Positions 60,401-64,000 of a DNA stretch of 64,000 nt are shown here, piece by piece (within the stretch, counting starts at the first letter, position 1; each line of letters opens with the position of its first letter). The translations under genes and the position numbers were made by a program. The stretch comes from Hansfordia pulvinata (lineage: Eukaryota; Ascomycota; Sordariomycetes; Xylariales). Below the pieces are notes generated by a model. The model was not told the origin of the DNA. It saw nothing but the letters and a program-made list of their open reading frames with translations, and searched no databases. The stretch lies in assembly GCA_006538405.1 (NCBI GenBank), contig BJKQ01000004.1:1054001-1118000 (forward strand). Reading direction: 5' to 3'.

Positions 60401-61453
60401 GGGACACGCAAGCTCCGTCTCGTCCAACATTTCCCTAATGTCGCCGCACGCAATTTCGTGGGTTTCGCTGGCGCTGTAGCAATTCAAGAGGCGCGTGTTG
60501 GGCAGAGCCTTCAGGCCCTTGACTGCCAGCCCGGTGGTGACGACTTCACCATTCAGCCACAAGTTGCGGAGCTCAGGCAGCACACTGCCAAGCTGCGGGT
60601 GTCGAGCCAGGACGGTCGCGAAAAGGGTGGGCGTCATCAGGGTCTCCGTGACACGCTTGGAGCGGAGAAGGTCGACCAGCGCTACGGGGTCGTAGCTGGC
60701 CTCGTCGGCGACCGTGATGACGGTTGCTCCCCTCAGAAGTGGGCGCAAGATTTCCCAGATGAAGAAGATGCTGCAAGCGACCCTGTCTCCAGGTCGAACA
60801 TCGCTCAAGCCGAATCTCAGGTTGTATGAGCGAACCGCGGCTCTATGAGGATTGCTGATGCCCTTGGGCTTTCTGTTACTGGCTGTGAGCGATCCGCACA
60901 GCATGGGTGTGGCTATGGCACTGCGATCCGGCGTTGCTTACCCAGTAGTTCCTGAAGAATACGAGACAAACGCAAGTCTTTCAATTTCGTCGTCAGCAGG
61001 CAAGGGAGGCAACTCATCCGGCAGCCCGTTGCTGGCGATGCCCTCATTCGAGTCACTGGAGTTCTCATCGAGCAGAATCATGGGCCAATCGCCCTTGATC
61101 TTGGCTGCGTGGGCCCTGTGGGAGAGGATGACGACGGGTTTTCCATCTTCCACCACCTCGGCCAGCAGCTTCGGTGGATAGGCAAGCTCGAGGACGAGGA
61201 ACGCGCCTCCTGCCCTGAGAGCCGCAAGGCAGGCGATCACGTAGTCGGCATTCCTGCCCAAAAGCACGCCCACGAGATCATCACGGCCGACACCACGGCA
61301 GCGGAGGCGATAGGCGAGGCTCTCAACCTGGCGGTCCAGCTCGGAATAAGACAGGATGACCTTCTCGTCCTCCAAGGCAATGGCGTCCGGCGTGGTCCTG
61401 GCCTGCTGGCGGAAGAGGGCCGACAGGTCCTTGTTGATGTCAATGACAGGCAT
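57482..61453 (-). CDS. ATRR: NRPS-like A-T-R-R enzyme, probable glycine betaine reductase
   Basis: Exons 61453..60942 and 60872..57482; intron 60873-60941 (69 bp, GTAAGC...AACAG, phase 2) splits the A3 loop SYSSGTTGKPKG. 1300 residues, the length expected. Order: adenylation domain 1-500 (SYSELDRQ, NCYSASETHEI, YATGD, GRVGAMIKIRGYSIQP), T domain with LGGHSL (phosphopantetheine Ser about 580), thioester reductase R1 (TGATGFLGAFLL about 667; YGQTK about 831), then a YdfG-like SDR R2 from about 1050 (TGASSGIG about 1067; YSASK about 1208). This A-T-R1-R2 layout is that of the ATRR characterised in Aspergillus nidulans, which activates glycine betaine and reduces it twice with NADPH through betaine aldehyde to choline. 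Function here is by architecture; the choline-cage residues of the A pocket were not checked. ATG 61453 starts MPVIDINKDLSALF. Cytosolic. Confidence 0.93.
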
Positions 61454-62885
61454 GACTACCGGTATCAATGAAGCGCCGACGCGAACAAGGCTGAGATGTC
61501 AAAATGCAAAAGCAGAGAGAGTCTGGGCGAGGTGAGTACTGTATGTACGGCGGATAGGCGATGAGCCGTTACAGGGCGCGACTTGAGCGTCTGGTGACAA
61601 TTTAGTGCTGCGGCCCAGAGATGTCCTTTTATGCGGAGTGAATCGCAGATGAGTGGCGTTCCAGACGGCCTCTAAGGCTTGTCGAACTGAATTGTGAGCC
61701 GAGAGCCGCTGTGCAGCTGAGATGGTGTCTTGGTGGTTTCTAGTTTCTAGTTTCTTTTTTTTTTTTTTTGGTGTCAGGGACGAGGTGAGGCTGCAGGTGG
61801 TGGGGTCGGGTGAGGGCGTTCCTCACTCGCTCGTTCCGCGGGGAGACGGCGTGTTGACGGGACGGGATGAAATGGGGCAAAACGGTGGAGGGGGACGTCG
61901 GTGGTCCGGCTTCAGAGGCAGGCTCGGGCTCGGGCTCAGGCCGATGACAGGCAAGAGGGAAGGCGCGGCTGAGAACCGAATTTGCAGTTCGGGTTGTGAA
62001 GTTCTGGTAAATACCAGACGGCACCTGCCTACCTCATTAGAAGTGAGGTAGCTGATACCTAGCGGAAGGGGCGGCCAGCGAGTGAGTGCATGGACGACGA
62101 GAGCCGCAGGCTGTCTCGCCCGTTGCCGTGTTTCAAGCGTGTTTGGCCGCCGCTACGAGGACCTCAATGAGCCAGCACCTGTCGGGTACCTGCACGCGAC
62201 ACCGAACCGGGCTCTCGCAGGGACCTCCAGGTAGGAATCCACATGCACTTCCAGGCCCTACCGAAAGTACCTACCTCTTTATTAACCTCTTTACCTTCTG
62301 TTCAGTACTTACCTATAAGACACCAGAAAGGTAGGTATCTGGACTGGATCTGGGTACCATGGAACTTGCGGGTTGGCTTACAGCAGGTTAGGTGGTTAGG
62401 TATAGTCGAGGTAGTCTCATCAGTCGATTGAAGCTATCCTTCCCCTTCTTTCCTCTTCGCTCGGTTTCTGCACCGAGCCGCCCCCTGAGTGGATCGCGTC
62501 GTGGATCGCGCCGTGGATCTCCGGGGCTCTCTGGACTCATAGCGCGAATTATTACTCGACACAAGCAGAGAGCACAAGAGGGATCAGGGGCCACAGGCGT
62601 GACAGAGCAGTCCGCCCCCAGTCTCGAGCACCATCGATCCGCCCAATGCTCTACCTACCGTGTCTACTCGTACCTACCATCTACCAACAACGGAGAGATG
62701 GGATGTCGTGCGTATCCGTCTGGCCGTGGTGCTTCGAAGTTGGTTATCGGGGCTGGCAGGAGCCAATCACCGTCCGCGAGGCGACCACAAGAGATGGACA
62801 GCAACCAATCAGTGGCGTTGGCTCGTACATGGTGGATAGTGCGTCCCGTCCTACTGGTTCACACCTGCAATCGCCGAGATTGAAG

Positions 62886-62930
<45 letters not shown>

Positions 62931-64000
62931 ATACCTGTTCCCCCTCCCCAGGCCCCATCCCGGCCCCTCTATGCGACCACGGCTTTCCTTTCTAGCATTA
63001 CCCTCTGGACCTTTCACTAACTTAGACCCTCGTATCTGCTACTCGACTCCGGCGCAGCCCGAACCGCCTCAAGCCGCATCCGAGCCCGGCTGCCGTCGCC
63101 CGTCGGTGAGCGGCGGACGGACGTGGACGCCACTGCCGGTCAGGTTGTGGCGCCCGACTGTTGGGGACCACGGATACCCGTACCTAATTATTGATTGATC
63201 AATGACTGAGGCCCCGACTGGAGCCTTCACCGACATCCGCCTCCCGTTAGACGCACAAACGCATCAATCCCAACTGCTCGCCGAGGGGGGACTCACGGGT
63301 GCAGCGAATTGGAAGCTGCCGCCGTCATGTTGCCAACTACACCAAAATCACGCCACTGGCCCGGTCTGTCCAACAAGCGCCCGTGGCCCGTCGAGGCCCC
63401 CATCGTGGCGCATCTCGCCCATCCCAATACTCATCAACTCGCACGATACATGGAAATTGCTTCCGGCTCACTGCTGCATAAGGTACGAGTACTCACCCGG
63501 TGCGCACGGCTCGCGATCAGAATGAGGGTATAAATATCGGCAGTCGCTGTTCACCATAGCCACCGACGCGGCCCCGATCGTCCGTCTGCTGCCCAGCACG
63601 AGGATCCCGCCCCGACTACGCGTACCACCGGATCATCTCGTCAGAAGACTCAAATCGTCGCCGTCATAACCCGACTTCCATACACCCTCCAGGAAAACAC
63701 CGCGTCCGTGGCTCTGTCGCCCGTCCGGCCGTCACTCTCGCCCACGCGGCCGCGCCGACCCTTCCAATCAATGACATGTGAAGATACACGACGGGGGAGG
63801 GGGGAGCAGTGACCCCACCCCGCGGCGATTCCCCCCACCCACGCCCAGGTCCCGCCTCGACGCCTCACTGTCGACCGCCCCCAAGCATCCCAACGGCCCT
63901 CCACGTGCTGTCCCACAGCCCAGCTGAAGGACAGTACGGAGTGAGACGCAGAGGCGGACCTGAGCAAGGTTGACCAGGACGTCTCATGTCATGGCAAGGG
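61454..64000. other. Terminal intergenic region
   Basis: About 2.5 kb, first the ATRR promoter. Contains a T run at 61756-61769, ACCTACCTC and AGGTAGGTATC words at 62268 and 62331, (CA)n at 62888-62927, CTACTCGTACC at 62664 and GGTACGAGTACT at 63482. No coding sequence recognised. Confidence 0.5.
62888..62927. repeat. (CA)n dinucleotide microsatellite
   Basis: About 20 CA units. Crossing frames are Cys-Val or Thr-His repeats, not genes. Confidence 0.97.

Overview
The window is nuclear DNA of a filamentous ascomycete (Pezizomycotina, most likely Sordariomycetes). The evidence is short spliceosomal introns (about 56-141 bp, with GTRNGT-type donors and CTGAC/CTAAC-like branch sites), GC-rich coding sequence, wide CT/GT-microsatellite-rich intergenic DNA, and typically fungal genes: single TOR kinase, F-BAR/SH3 cytokinesis protein, fungal seipin, GH131 glucanase and an A-T-R-R betaine reductase. 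The genus cannot be named from the sequence alone.

Layout. 1-3833 (+) is the C-terminal half of the TOR kinase, cut by the window edge. It converges on 4203-6967 (-), a von Willebrand A protein with a C-terminal Hint-type (Vint) domain. About 12 kb follow (7.0-19.4 kb) with no large recognisable gene, only one candidate 33-aa zinc-ribbon microprotein at 10288-10389 (-). 19467-22830 (+) is a long disordered conserved protein, and 24799-28586 (+) a large P-loop GTPase with an SNTX-like N-terminus, a Cys/His zinc region and a coiled-coil tail. Next come a quinone-oxidoreductase-like MDR enzyme (29204-30205, -), the complex I ESSS/NDUFB11 subunit (31621-32039, -), an orphan membrane protein (34071-36310, -) and a conserved hypothetical (38409-40283, -). 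They are followed by a 50-aa candidate (42759-42911, -), seipin (43391-44862, -), an Imp2/Cdc15-type F-BAR protein (46124-49318, -), an SRPBCC-fold small protein (51124-51863, +) convergent with a secreted BBE-type FAD oxidase (52217-53968, -), a GH131 enzyme (55748-56566, -) and the betaine reductase ATRR (57482-61453, -). The last 2.5 kb hold no recognisable gene.

The genes are mostly unrelated housekeeping and metabolic functions. TOR is growth control, ESSS respiration, seipin and ATRR lipid/choline metabolism, Imp2 septation, and GH131 plus the FAD oxidase are secreted enzymes. No biosynthetic cluster is evident.

Two window-wide patterns stand out. First, five genes can be read through only if single bases are restored: six good cases plus one possible are a base missing from a C or G run, and one is an extra base. 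This suggests assembly homopolymer errors rather than biology. Second, intergenic DNA, but hardly any coding sequence, is peppered with a palindromic GTACGAGTAC/TACTCGTA motif and with CCTAGGTAGGTA-type motifs.
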